A stretch of DNA of 64,000 nt, from contig NZ_FMZU01000001.1 in the NCBI RefSeq assembly GCF_900101545.1, positions 248,001 to 312,000 of the forward strand. Reading direction: 5' to 3'. The position numbers were made by a program, and so were the translations under genes. Shown in pieces: positions 33,363 to 42,008 of the stretch (positions within the stretch are counted from its first letter, which is position 1; each line of letters opens with the position of its first letter). The notes under the pieces were generated by a model. That model was not told the DNA's origin. It saw nothing but the letters and a program-made list of their open reading frames with translations, and searched no databases. This DNA comes from Variovorax sp. CF079. Its GTDB lineage: Bacteria > Pseudomonadota > Gammaproteobacteria > Burkholderiales > Burkholderiaceae_C.

Positions 33363-35596
33363 CAGGCAGCCTTGGGGAGGTTCTCGTCCAGGGGTTGCAG
33401 GATGCGTGCCGCATCGTCGCGCAACTGCGCGGCGATGCCAGTCGCCAGGTCGAGCCGGCGCAGCAGCCAGGGGCTGACGTCGTTGTCGAAGGGATCGGGC
33501 AGCGGGATCGGCCCGGCCAGCGTGGTGGCGGAGGCGCTCTCCGGCATCACCGGTCCGGTCGTGGGCGCGCTGCCGATGGCGGCCTCGATGCGCTCGGCGG
33601 TGCGCGCGAGCGGCCCTTCGATCTCGGCTGGCGTGAGCCGGTCGCGCCTGAGCACCAGCATCGACTTGACCGCACTCAGCTGCGCCAGCAACTGGTAGCT
33701 GTGCGCCTGCAGGTGCTCGAGCGGCTCGAGCGGCGGCTGCACTGCGCGCGGTTCCGACAGCGAGCGCTGCGTGGCTTGCACCAGCGCCGAGAGGCTGTCG
33801 TAGGCCTCGCGGCGCGCGAGCCGCCATTCGAGTTCGGGGCTGGTGACCACCGAGCGCAGCTGGCCGAGGCCCAGCGCCAGCCGGGCATGGCGCGCCTGCG
33901 CCGTGAGCGTTCGCGCCACCAGCGCCGGAATCTGGCTGCGCTCCCACGAGGGCAGCACGTAGCAGAAGGCCCAGGCCAGCGCGGCGCCGATCAGCGTGTC
34001 GGCCACGCGCTCGAAGAGCGCGAAGGTCGGGCTCATGCCGACGTTCAGCATGTGGGCCTGGAGCAGGCCGAGCACGGTGGCGGCCACGGAGGTGACCAGG
34101 TAGCGCCGCACCGCGAAGCCGTGCGCAATCGCCTGCGCCACCGTCACCGCGGCCAGCATGCCCAGCGGCGAGGGATGCGCGGACAGCAAGGCCACCGCGA
34201 GCACGCAGCCCAGCAACGTGCCGGCCACGCGGCTGTTGCGCCGCTCCAGCGTTTGCGACAGGCTGCCGCGCAGCACCACCACGATGGTCAAGAGGATCCA
34301 GTAGTCGTGTGAACCCCAGGGCAGCATCACCGCGATCGCGTAGCCGGTGGCAATGGCGAGCGCGGCGCGGATCGCATGGCGCAGCGGCGGCGCATCCCAG
34401 CGCCACAGCGTGAGAAAGGGGCGCAGCGACCACTCGGTGGGACTCACGAACATCTGCCAGTTGGCCCGCACCACCGTGAGGTCGGGCTCGACATCGCCGC
34501 GCGCCATGGCCACCAGGCGCAGCACTTCGTCGTTGATGTGGCCGATGCGGCTGGCCAGGCCGCGCGCAAGCATCGCGGGCGTCGGCCCGATCTGGCCGGC
34601 GGGCGGCGGCGCGTCTTCGTCGTCGAGGTGGATGGCCGCCAGCTCGGGACGGCGATCGGGCACCGCGGCAGGCTCGCGGCCCAGCAGCAGCGTATCGGCC
34701 AGCGCTTCAGTCTCGTCGGCCAGCTCGTCGAGCACGCGCTGCATCTCGCAGAGCGCCGCGGCATGGCCGGGATGCGCCTTGAGCGCGTCGAGGTCGAGTT
34801 CGCTGGCCAGCAGCAGGTCGCGCAGCTCGAGCACCAGCACCAGCATGCCGGCCAGCCGCTGCCGGCGCGGCGTGCGCGGCGATTCGAGCACGATGTCGCG
34901 CGTCGCCTGCAGTTGGTCGGCCAGCGCGGCCTGCTCGCGCAGCAGCTGGCCGAGCAGCGAGGCCGGCACTTCGCGCACGTCGCCGGAATCGTCCCTGGGC
35001 GTGAACTGCCGGGCCTCGGTGCGCATCAGCGCGGCCAGCGAAAGCAGCACGTCGGCCATCGCCTGCACGCGGTAGCGGCCGTTGAGCGCATGGTTGGAGA
35101 GCACCGCGTAGATCACGTAGAGGCCGGCCCCGATGCCGAAGTGCAGCGTGCGTTCGAGCGCTTCGGTCATGCCCGTGGGCGCGGGCGTGGCCATCGAGAA
35201 GATCATCGAGAACATGACCGCAATCGCGATCGGAATGCCGCGCTTGCCCCAGGCCATGGCGACGAAGGCCAGGAAGGTCGCCGGCACCAGCAGCAGGCCG
35301 AGGCGCAGCGGCGCCGAGTGCAGCAGCTGCACGAAAAAGAACAGCGGCAGCCCGATCAGCGGCGACGGCAGCATCTGCCAGAACTTGCCGCGGCGCGGGC
35401 CGGGCAGGTCGGGCGGGGCGGTGACGATCACGCCGACGGCAGCCGCCGAGGCGGCCAGGGTGCCCAGCACCAGATGCACGCCGCCGGAGATCAGCAGCAG
35501 CCCGAAGGCGACCGACAGGCCGTTCGCGACGTAATGCGAGAGCGCCACGCGCAGCGCGGCGCGGCCCCGGTCCGCGGTGGCGCGTTGCGCCCGCAT
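33362..35596 (-). CDS. FUSC-family (YccS/AaeB-like) inner-membrane transporter
   Basis: This 744-residue protein has two hydrophobic blocks of helices (about 20-165 and 400-525), each followed by a long cytoplasmic helical region, the usual layout of aromatic-acid exporters and YccS-like FUSC proteins. Recognisable segments are VALSHYVANGLSVAFGLLLISGG near the start and HDYWILLTIVVVLRGSLSQTLERRNSRVAGTLLGC in the second block. ATG 35596 overlaps the suhB stop (TGATG). It probably exports hydroxylated aromatic acids or related metabolites; the substrate is inferred from the family. Confidence 0.85.
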   Translation of the reverse strand: MRAQRATADRGRAALRVALSHYVANGLSVAFGLLLISGGVHLVLGTLAASAAAVGVIVTAPPDLPGPRRGKFWQMLPSPLIGLPLFFFVQLLHSAPLRLGLLLVPATFLAFVAMAWGKRGIPIAIAVMFSMIFSMATPAPTGMTEALERTLHFGIGAGLYVIYAVLSNHALNGRYRVQAMADVLLSLAALMRTEARQFTPRDDSGDVREVPASLLGQLLREQAALADQLQATRDIVLESPRTPRRQRLAGMLVLVLELRDLLLASELDLDALKAHPGHAAALCEMQRVLDELADETEALADTLLLGREPAAVPDRRPELAAIHLDDEDAPPPAGQIGPTPAMLARGLASRIGHINDEVLRLVAMARGDVEPDLTVVRANWQMFVSPTEWSLRPFLTLWRWDAPPLRHAIRAALAIATGYAIAVMLPWGSHDYWILLTIVVVLRGSLSQTLERRNSRVAGTLLGCVLAVALLSAHPSPLGMLAAVTVAQAIAHGFAVRRYLVTSVAATVLGLLQAHMLNVGMSPTFALFERVADTLIGAALAWAFCYVLPSWERSQIPALVARTLTAQARHARLALGLGQLRSVVTSPELEWRLARREAYDSLSALVQATQRSLSEPRAVQPPLEPLEHLQAHSYQLLAQLSAVKSMLVLRRDRLTPAEIEGPLARTAERIEAAIGSAPTTGPVMPESASATTLAGPIPLPDPFDNDVSPWLLRRLDLATGIAAQLRDDAARILQPLDENLPKAA

Positions 35597-36621
35597 CACT
35601 TGGCGTCGTCGTCGTCCAGGGCGGGCCCGACAGGCGACTCGCGGCGCAGGCGCGTGAGCTTGCGCGGCGCCGGCGCGGCTGCCGTGTCGGCCGGTGCCTC
35701 GGCATCGGTCTGCGCACCGACGACGGTGCTGCGCGCGTAGACGTCGCCCGGGTGGGCCGAGGGATCGACGGCGCGCACGCGGTCGCTGGCGCGCAGCTTG
35801 TCGTCGACGCTGGCGAACTTCGAGTACTTGCCCAGGATCGGCACCAGCTGGCCATAGATCCGCGGGGCGCCGGCAAGGCACTCGCGCTGCTCGAGGAAGT
35901 CGGGCTCGCCGGTGAAATTGCCGATCAGGCCGCCCGCTTCGGTGACGATCAGCGAGCCGGCCGCCACGTCCCAGATGTTGAGGCCGGTTTCGAAGAAGGC
36001 ATCGGTGAAGCCGGCCGCCACGTAGGCCAGGTCGAGCGCGGCCGCGCCGGGGCGGCGCAGGCCGGCGGCGCGCGGCATCAGGTCGGCCATGATGGCCAGG
36101 TACTGCTTGAAGTTGTCGCCGGTGCGGAAGGGGAAGCCGGTCGAGATCAGGCACTCGTTGAGCCGCGTGCGCTTGCTCACGCGCAGGCGGCGGTCGTTCA
36201 TGAAGGCGCCGCGGCCCCTGGTGGCCGTGAAGAGGTCGTTGCGGCTGGGGTCGTAGATGACGGCCTGCTCGACCTTGCCCTTGATCGCGAGCGCGATCGA
36301 GACGCAGTAGACCGGGAAGCCGTGGATGAAGTTCGTGGTGCCGTCCAGCGGATCGATGATCCAGACGTAGTCGGAATCCTTGGCGCCGTGCTCGGTGCCC
36401 GATTCCTCGGCCAGGATGCCGTGCCCCGGGTAGGCGCCGAGCAGCGTCTCGATGATCGCTCGCTCGCTCGCGTGGTCGACTTCGGTGACGAAGTCGTTGA
36501 CCTGCTTCTGCGAAATGCGCACCGCTTCGACATCGAGCGCGGCGCGGTTGATGATGGCGCCGGCGGCGCGGGCGGCCTTGACGGCCACGTTGAGCATGGG
36601 GTGCAGGTTGGGGGACGACAT
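35596..36621 (-). CDS. suhB: Inositol-1-monophosphatase family protein SuhB
   Basis: This 341-residue enzyme hydrolyses inositol-1-phosphate; in E. coli SuhB also joins rRNA antitermination complexes. Metal ligands are visible: ILAEESG, the [22 protein letters not shown] motif, and [17 protein letters not shown]. The family length is about 265 residues, so the last 75 residues are an Ala/Pro/Asp-rich extension of unknown role. It is the first gene of the suhB-FUSC-MscS run, divergent from trmJ. The suhB/trmJ neighbourhood is common in beta- and gamma-proteobacteria. Confidence 0.94.
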   Translation of the reverse strand: MSSPNLHPMLNVAVKAARAAGAIINRAALDVEAVRISQKQVNDFVTEVDHASERAIIETLLGAYPGHGILAEESGTEHGAKDSDYVWIIDPLDGTTNFIHGFPVYCVSIALAIKGKVEQAVIYDPSRNDLFTATRGRGAFMNDRRLRVSKRTRLNECLISTGFPFRTGDNFKQYLAIMADLMPRAAGLRRPGAAALDLAYVAAGFTDAFFETGLNIWDVAAGSLIVTEAGGLIGNFTGEPDFLEQRECLAGAPRIYGQLVPILGKYSKFASVDDKLRASDRVRAVDPSAHPGDVYARSTVVGAQTDAEAPADTAAAPAPRKLTRLRRESPVGPALDDDDAK

Positions 36622-36709
36622 TGGATTGTGGGAAGAACGGCGGGCGGCGCCGGAACGCGCCCTGGAATGCGGCCCGGCGATGCGGGCGGCGAGAATCGGG
36701 GGATTTTAC

Positions 36710-37462
36710 ATGCGCACCCGATTCATCCTGATCCAGACCAGCCACGCCGGCAACGTCGGTGCTGCCGCGCGCGCCATGAAGACCATGGGCTTCGGCGATC
36801 TCGTGCTGGTCGCGCCGCGCTGGGCCAATGTGTTGCGGCGCGAGGAGACCATCCAGCGCGCGAGCGGGGCGCTGGACGTGCTGGCCAATGCGCGCATCGT
36901 CGAGACGCTGGACGAGGCGCTCGACGGTGTCACCCACCTGTGCGCGACCGCGATGGTGCCGCGCGACTTCGGCCCGCCCACGCGCACGCCGCGCGAGCAC
37001 CTGGAGCCGCTCGCCAAGGATGAGGGGCAGCACGTGGCCTTCCTGTTCGGCTCGGAGCGTTTCGGCATGCGCAACGAGGATGTCTACCGCTGCCATGTCG
37101 CGCTCAGCATTCCGACCGATCCGAGCTTCGGCTCGCTGAACCTCGGCGCGGCGATCCAGGTGATTGCCTACGAATGGCGGCTCGCGCTGGGCGGCTACGC
37201 GGTGCGGGATGCCACCGCACCGGTCCAGGCGGCCGATGCGCAGGCCGTGGCCGGCATGCTCGAACACTGGGAGCGCTCGCTGGTGCAGATCGGCTTTCTG
37301 GACCCCGAGGCGCCCAAGAAGCTGATGCCGCGGCTGCAGCAGCTCTTCAACCGCGCGCAGCCGACGCCGGAGGAGATTCACATCCTGCGCGGCATCGCCA
37401 AGGCGATGGCGGATGCGTCACAGAAAACCCCATCGCGCGTGCGCGATGACCCGAGCCCTTAG
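36710..37462 (+). CDS. trmJ: tRNA (cytidine/uridine-2'-O-)-methyltransferase TrmJ
   Basis: This 250-residue SPOUT methyltransferase uses S-adenosylmethionine to methylate the ribose of position 32 in several tRNAs. The family start TRFILIQTSHAGNVGAAARAMKTMGF, the HLCATAMVPRDF segment and the knotted C-terminal LFGSERFGMRNEDVYRCHVALSIPTDPSFGSLNLGAAIQVIAYE are all present. ATG 36710 is used because upstream in-frame codons lie antisense to suhB. It is divergent from suhB and followed 35 bases later by cysE. Confidence 0.95.
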   Translation: MRTRFILIQTSHAGNVGAAARAMKTMGFGDLVLVAPRWANVLRREETIQRASGALDVLANARIVETLDEALDGVTHLCATAMVPRDFGPPTRTPREHLEPLAKDEGQHVAFLFGSERFGMRNEDVYRCHVALSIPTDPSFGSLNLGAAIQVIAYEWRLALGGYAVRDATAPVQAADAQAVAGMLEHWERSLVQIGFLDPEAPKKLMPRLQQLFNRAQPTPEEIHILRGIAKAMADASQKTPSRVRDDPSP

Positions 37463-37497
37463 ACTGCGCGGCCCATATAGCCATAACAAGAACATCC

Positions 37498-38271
37498 ATG
37501 TTCTCGCGCCTGCGCTCCGACATCCAGTGCATCCTCGACCGCGATCCGGCCGCCCGGACGCGCTGGGAAGTGTTGACCCTCTATCCGGGCCTGCATGCCG
37601 TGGTGCTGCACCGCCTTGCGCACTGGTGCTGGGGCCATGGCCTGAAGTGGATCGGGCGCTTCATCTCGCAATGCTCGCGATGGTTCACCGGCATCGAGAT
37701 CCATCCGGGCGCGATCGTCGGCGACCGCGTGTTCTTCGATCATGCGATGGGCGTGGTGGTCGGTGAGACCGCCGAGATCGGCGACGGCTGCACGATCTAC
37801 CAGGGCGTGACGCTCGGCGGCACCTCGCTCTACAAGGGCGCCAAGCGGCATCCGACGCTGGGCAAGGACGTGGTGGTCAGTGCCGGGGCCAAGGTGCTCG
37901 GCGGCTTCGTGGTCGGCGACGGCGCCAAGATCGGAAGCAACGCCGTCGTGATCAAGCCGGTGCCCGCGGGCGCCACGGCAGTGGGCATTCCGGCGCGCAT
38001 CATTCCGTCGAAGGCGGGCACCAGTGCCGACGTCACGACCGCCGACAGGAAGTTCACGGCCTACGGGATCACGATGGAAGACGACCCGTTGTCGCAGGCC
38101 ATGAAGGGGCTGATCGACAACGCGTCGGGCCAGGATCACCAGATCGCGCTGCTGTGGCAGGCGATCGAGGCCTTGTCCGCGCAGCCCGGAAAGAAGGATT
38201 GCGTGCCGGGCGATGCGGCGCGGGAAGAGTGCTTCGAGGCGGAGCGCCTGACGCAGCTGGTGGGGAAGTGA
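37498..38271 (+). CDS. cysE: Serine O-acetyltransferase CysE
   Basis: This 257-residue enzyme makes O-acetylserine from serine and acetyl-CoA, the first step of cysteine synthesis. A left-handed beta-helix built of hexapeptide repeats is clear (IEIHPGAIVGDRVFFDHAMGVVVGETAEIGDGCTIYQGVTLGGTS), with the conserved FFDHAMGVVVGETA catalytic region and the VGIPARI loop near the C-terminus. Its short type, with an N-terminal part of about 60 residues, matches the cyanobacterial/Bacillus-like EpsC form rather than the longer E. coli enzyme. It ends just before the giant palindromic element. Confidence 0.95.
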   Translation: MFSRLRSDIQCILDRDPAARTRWEVLTLYPGLHAVVLHRLAHWCWGHGLKWIGRFISQCSRWFTGIEIHPGAIVGDRVFFDHAMGVVVGETAEIGDGCTIYQGVTLGGTSLYKGAKRHPTLGKDVVVSAGAKVLGGFVVGDGAKIGSNAVVIKPVPAGATAVGIPARIIPSKAGTSADVTTADRKFTAYGITMEDDPLSQAMKGLIDNASGQDHQIALLWQAIEALSAQPGKKDCVPGDAAREECFEAERLTQLVGK

Positions 38272-38280
38272 ACTTGCTCA

Positions 38281-38853
38281 CTCTCCCTCTGGGAGAGGGT
38301 TGGGGTGAGGGTGGGGCGTTGGGCCTTTGATTCGGTTGCATGGGAGCCGGGAGTTCGCCCCGGCGGGCGAGTCACTTTCTTTGTCTCGCCAAAGAAAGTA
38401 AGCAAAGAAAAGGCGACCCCACTGTGCGTGTCCCTCCACCTCGTTCCGGGCAACCTGCGGTGCTCGCTTCAGGCGGGGTCCGCGCAAACTCGCTTCGCTC
38501 AAACACGCGCGGCCCTTCTTCCGCCTGAAGCTGCGCTCCTCGGCACGCCCAGAGCCCGAGCTACTCCCCTCTGGCTGCGCCGAGGAGCGCAGCTTTTCGC
38601 GGATCAGGGCTCGCGATGGTCTGAGCGAAGCGAGTTCGAGCGCGACCCCGCGAAAAGCGAGCACCGCAGGTTGCCCCGCAGCTTCGCTGCGGGGTCGCAG
38701 ACAGTGGGGTCGCCTTTCCTTGGTTACTTTCTTTGGCAAGACAAAGAAAGTGACTCGCCCGCCGGGGCGAGACCCGGCTCCGGCGCCCAACAAAGCATGC
38801 AACCGAATCAAAGGCCCAACGCCCCACCCCAACCCTCCCCCAGGGGGAGGGAG
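38281..38853. repeat. Giant non-coding palindrome (573 bp) with cloverleaf folding potential
   Basis: The whole interval is an imperfect inverted repeat. The outer stem pairs 38281-38467 with 38657-38853 and includes the shared ACTTTCTTTG/CAAAGAAAGT hairpins. At its inner end are perfect 17-base arms at 38451-38467 and 38657-38673. Inside are three hairpins: 38468-38529 (TTCAGGCGG/CCGCCTGAA ends), 38528-38595 (perfect 17-base arms, apex near 38561) and 38594-38656 (TTTTCGCGG/CCGCGAAAA ends). No gene is credible inside: open frames on both strands mirror each other because of the palindrome. It separates the convergent cysE and mog genes. The remaining bases before mog (38854-38866) hold nothing notable. 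Confidence 0.9.
38374..38399. repeat. ACTTTCTTTG hairpin in the left arm of the palindrome
   Basis: ACTTTCTTTG (38374-38383) and CAAAGAAAGT (38390-38399) pair perfectly around a 6-base loop. The right arm has the equivalent at 38727-38752. This sub-motif is familiar from intergenic repeats of Comamonadaceae and Xanthomonadaceae, by recollection. Confidence 0.8.
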
Positions 38854-38866
38854 CAAAGAAGGTGAT

Positions 38867-39463
38867 TCAACGCGACCGGATCGCCGACTTCGGCCGGAAC
38901 GCCTTGCACACCGATTCGTCGGTTTCCAGATAAGGCCCGCCGATCAGGTCGATGCAATAGGGCACCGCGGCAAAGATTCCCGGCACCACCTGCGCGCCCT
39001 GGGCGTCCTTCAATCCTTCGAGCGTCTCCGCGATCGCCTTCGGCTGCCCCGGCAGATTGATGATCAGGCTGCGATCGCGGACGACCGCCACCTGGCGGGA
39101 AAGAATCGCCGTTGGCACGAAGCGCAGGCTGATCTGCCGCATCTGCTCGCCGAAGCCGGGCATTTCCCTGTGCGCCACGGCGAGCGTCGCTTCCGGCGTC
39201 ACGTCGCGCAGGGCCGGCCCGGTGCCGCCGGTCGTCAGCACCAGCGAACAGCCGGCGTCCACCAGCTCGATCAGCGCCGCGCTGATGCCCGCCTGCTCGT
39301 CGGGAATCAGTCGCGGCTCGAAGCGGATCGGGTTGCGCAGCGCGCGCTGCAGCCATTCCTGCAGCGCGGGCAGGCCCTTGTCCTCGTAGACGCCGCTGGA
39401 GGCGCGGTCGCTGATCGAGACGATGCCGATGCGCACCGGGTCGAATGTGCCGACTTCGCTCAT
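38867..39463 (-). CDS. mog: Molybdopterin adenylyltransferase Mog
   Basis: This 198-residue enzyme adenylylates molybdopterin before molybdenum insertion. The MoCF_biosynth fold is clear: IGIVSISDRASSGVYEDKGLPAL, then the SLVLTTGGTGPALRDVTPEAT motif and a late LIINLPGQPKAI. Its product would be needed by the molybdenum-containing nitrate reductase encoded further along the window. It overlaps the darP stop by four bases (ATGA), so both are co-translated. Confidence 0.94.
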   Translation of the reverse strand: MSEVGTFDPVRIGIVSISDRASSGVYEDKGLPALQEWLQRALRNPIRFEPRLIPDEQAGISAALIELVDAGCSLVLTTGGTGPALRDVTPEATLAVAHREMPGFGEQMRQISLRFVPTAILSRQVAVVRDRSLIINLPGQPKAIAETLEGLKDAQGAQVVPGIFAAVPYCIDLIGGPYLETDESVCKAFRPKSAIRSR

Positions 39464-40116
39464 GCGTCCTCCTCGCGCGACTGTTCCGAGGCCTCGGCCG
39501 CATGGTCGTCGGTGCCATGCACGCCCAGCTGCACGCGCACGATCTGGAACACCTCGCGGTAGGCCTTGCCCTGGCGCGGCGCCTCGCCGGGCGGTCCGGC
39601 CTTGATGTCCTTGCGCGCCTGGCGCACCAGCGCACGCAGCTGCTGGGCGTCGGTGCCGGGATGGGTTTCGATCCAGCCGCCGAGCGCGTCGTCGTCGGCA
39701 ATCAGGCGGTCGCGCCAGCGTTCGGCGTCGTGCAGGATCGCGGTCTCCTGGGCCGGGCCGCGGTTCTGCTCGTCGAGTGCGCTGCGCACGGCGTCGAGTG
39801 TCGCCGCATCGAGGCCGCGCATCAGCTTGCCGATGAACTGCATCTGGCGCCGCTTGCCTTCGAAATTGGTGATGCGCTTGGCTTCTTCGATCGCGTCCTT
39901 CAGCTTCTCGCCGAGATCGAGTTTGTCGAGCAGGCCGGCGCGCAACGTGAGCAGGGCTTCGCCCAGCGCCTGCAGTTCGGTGCTTTCGCGCTTGAGATCG
40001 GTTCTGCTTGCTGCGTCGGTGCCCTTGAGCTCGCGCTTGAGCTCCAGATCGAGTTCGCTGCCTTCGGCCACGAACTGGCCGCGGACGAAGTAGCCTTTTT
40101 TGGGTTTGCGGGACAT
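39460..40116 (-). CDS. darP: Ribosome-associated protein DarP (YjgA, DUF615)
   Basis: This 218-residue protein belongs to the family that helps assemble the large ribosomal subunit. The N-terminal MSRKPKKGYFVRGQFVAEGSELDLELKREL, the central KLKDAIEEAKRITNFEGKRRQMQFIGKLMR and a helical C-terminus are typical. ATG 40116 is used rather than two upstream Mets. It is divergent from pmbA, the conserved yjgA/pmbA pair of proteobacteria. The E. coli gene symbol is used on the strength of the central motif. Confidence 0.92.
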   Translation of the reverse strand: MSRKPKKGYFVRGQFVAEGSELDLELKRELKGTDAASRTDLKRESTELQALGEALLTLRAGLLDKLDLGEKLKDAIEEAKRITNFEGKRRQMQFIGKLMRGLDAATLDAVRSALDEQNRGPAQETAILHDAERWRDRLIADDDALGGWIETHPGTDAQQLRALVRQARKDIKAGPPGEAPRQGKAYREVFQIVRVQLGVHGTDDHAAEASEQSREEDA

Positions 40117-40174
40117 AGAGGCAATCGTTGGCCGCACCATCGGGAACAGGGGGCGCAAGTATCATAGCCAACAC

Positions 40175-41545
40175 ATGAGCACATCTTCATCGCGCGCCGA
40201 TTCCGGCTTCGCCTACACCCGCCCCTTTTTCGAAAACCTGGTCGATTCGGCCCTGGCGCATGCCAAGAAGCTCGGCGCCACCGACGCCGGCGCGGAGGCG
40301 TCCGAGGGCTGTGGCCTCAGCGTCTCGGTGCGCAAGGGCGAACTCGAGAACGTCGAGCGCAACCGCGACAAGTCGCTCGGCGTCACGGTCTATGTGGGCC
40401 ATCGGCGCGGCAATGCCAGCACTTCCGACTTCTCCGAGGCCGCCGTCGCGCAGACGGTGCAGGCGGCCTACGACATCGCGCGCTTCACGGCCGAGGATCC
40501 GGTCAGCGGCCTGCCCGACGAAGCGGACATCGTCACCGACCAGCCCGATCTCGACCTGTTCCATCCCTGGAACATCAGCAGCGAGCAGGCCGCTGCGCTG
40601 GCGCTCGAATGCGAGGCCGCAGCACTGTCGACGGACAAGCGCATCACCAACAGCGAAGGCGCAGGCGTCTCGGCGCAGCAAAGCCATTTCTTCAGCGCCC
40701 ATACGCGCGGCTTTCGCGGCGGCTATGCGAGCTCGCGGCACTCGATCTCGGTAGCGCCGATCGCCGGCAAAGGCGACGATATGCAGCGCGACGCCTGGTA
40801 CAGCTCGATGCGCTCGGCCGAGGAGCTCGCGAGCCCGGCGGCCGTCGGGCGCTATGCGGCTGAACGCGCGCTGAGCCGCCTCAAGTCGCGCAAGATCAAG
40901 ACCACTGAATGCCCGGTGCTTTTCGAGTCGCCGATGGCGGCCGGGTTGCTGGGCGGCCTGGTGCAGGCCACCAGCGGCGGTGCGCTCTACCGCAAGAGCA
41001 GCTTCCTGCTCGACTCGCTCGGCAAGCAGGTGCTGGCCAAGCACATCGACGTGCTCGAAGATCCGCACATCCTGCGCGGCAAGGGCAGCTCGCCCTTCGA
41101 CGACGAGGGCGTGACCACGCGCAAGCGCAAGGTGGTCGACGGCGGCCGGCTCGAGGGCTATTTCCTGAGCACCTACTCGGCGCGCAAGCTGGGCATGAAG
41201 ACCACCGGCAATGCCGGTGGTTCGCACAACCTCACTCTGAGCTCGCGGCTGACGAAGAAGGGCGACGATCTCGATGCCATGCTCGCCAAGCTCGGCACCG
41301 GTCTGTTCGTGATCGAGCTCATGGGGCAGGGCGTCAACTACGTGACGGGCGACTACTCGCGCGGCGCCAGCGGCTTCTGGGTCGAGAAGGGCAAGATCAC
41401 CTTTCCGGTGCAGGAGATCACGATTGCCGGCAACTTGAAGAGCATGCTGCTCGGCATCGAGGCGATCGGTGCCGATGCCTACAACTACGGTGCGAAGACC
41501 ACCGGTTCGATCCTGGTGAACCGGATGAAGGTCGCCGGAAGCTAA
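40175..41545 (+). CDS. pmbA: Metalloprotease PmbA/TldE
   Basis: This 456-residue cytoplasmic protein is one half of the TldD/TldE protease, which matures modified peptides such as microcin B17 and degrades unfolded peptides. The conserved HTRGFRGGYASSRHSISVAP region, the PVLFESPMAAGLLGGLVQATSGGALYRKSSFL motif and the C-terminal AGNLKSMLLGIEAIG segment are present. The metal-binding HExxxH motif belongs to the TldD partner, so its absence here is expected. tldD is not in this window. It is divergent from darP, with 58 bases between. Confidence 0.94.
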   Translation: MSTSSSRADSGFAYTRPFFENLVDSALAHAKKLGATDAGAEASEGCGLSVSVRKGELENVERNRDKSLGVTVYVGHRRGNASTSDFSEAAVAQTVQAAYDIARFTAEDPVSGLPDEADIVTDQPDLDLFHPWNISSEQAAALALECEAAALSTDKRITNSEGAGVSAQQSHFFSAHTRGFRGGYASSRHSISVAPIAGKGDDMQRDAWYSSMRSAEELASPAAVGRYAAERALSRLKSRKIKTTECPVLFESPMAAGLLGGLVQATSGGALYRKSSFLLDSLGKQVLAKHIDVLEDPHILRGKGSSPFDDEGVTTRKRKVVDGGRLEGYFLSTYSARKLGMKTTGNAGGSHNLTLSSRLTKKGDDLDAMLAKLGTGLFVIELMGQGVNYVTGDYSRGASGFWVEKGKITFPVQEITIAGNLKSMLLGIEAIGADAYNYGAKTTGSILVNRMKVAGS

Positions 41546-42006
41546 GCCGCGTCTGCGAGCAGCGCCTCGCGCACCCTGGCGATGGCGTTGAGGTAGGGCG
41601 TGGTGAAGCCGTCCAGAGGCGCATCGGGCGCCAACCAGTTGAAGCTGAAAACGAGCCCGTCTTCTTCCGGACTGCCCATGGCCACGTGGTCGAAGGTCTC
41701 GGGCAGCGGCGATGGTGCGCGCATCAGGAACAGGTGCCAGAGCTGGGCATGCCGGTGCACGTTGCCTTCGATGCCGGCCTCGCATTCGCGGTCCAGCGTG
41801 CCCAGCGGCTGCAGTTCGCCGCGGTAGTCGATGCCCGACTCTTCCAGCAGCTCTCGCCGCACGGCGTCTTCAGGCGCTTCTCCGGGCTCCACCGTGCCCT
41901 TGGGCAACTGCATGCTCTTGTCGCCAGGATGGTGGAAGACCAGCAGGCGGCCGCGGTCGTCCACCACGCAGGCGCAGGCCTTGTGGATCGCGGTGCGTGC
42001 CGTCAT
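41542..42006 (-). CDS. Nudix hydrolase
   Basis: This 154-residue protein has a complete Nudix box, G-x5-E-x7-REL-x-EE-x-G-x, in GTVEPGEAPEDAVRRELLEESGI, which coordinates the metal for pyrophosphate cleavage. The surrounding fold is a normal beta-grasp with VVDDRGRLLVFHHPGDKSMQLPKG. The substrate (a nucleoside diphosphate derivative or capped RNA) is not predictable. Its C-terminal codons overlap the convergent pmbA stop by four bases. It follows yqeY two bases on and is likely in the rpsU-yqeY transcript. Confidence 0.92.
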   Translation of the reverse strand: MTARTAIHKACACVVDDRGRLLVFHHPGDKSMQLPKGTVEPGEAPEDAVRRELLEESGIDYRGELQPLGTLDRECEAGIEGNVHRHAQLWHLFLMRAPSPLPETFDHVAMGSPEEDGLVFSFNWLAPDAPLDGFTTPYLNAIARVREALLADAA

Positions 42007-42008
42007 CC

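Noticed and set aside
29757-33698. A 1313-codon plus-strand open frame across the Bug genes and the MarR gene
   Set aside because: Composition is typical of an antisense shadow, and it contradicts two signal-peptide-bearing binding proteins and the MarR protein read in their proper frames.
38305-38865. Open reading frames on both strands (about 186 and 192 codons) inside the giant palindrome
   Set aside because: They mirror each other because the DNA is an inverted repeat, have low-complexity Arg/Pro/Ser-rich translations and no ribosome sites. The region is a non-coding repeat.
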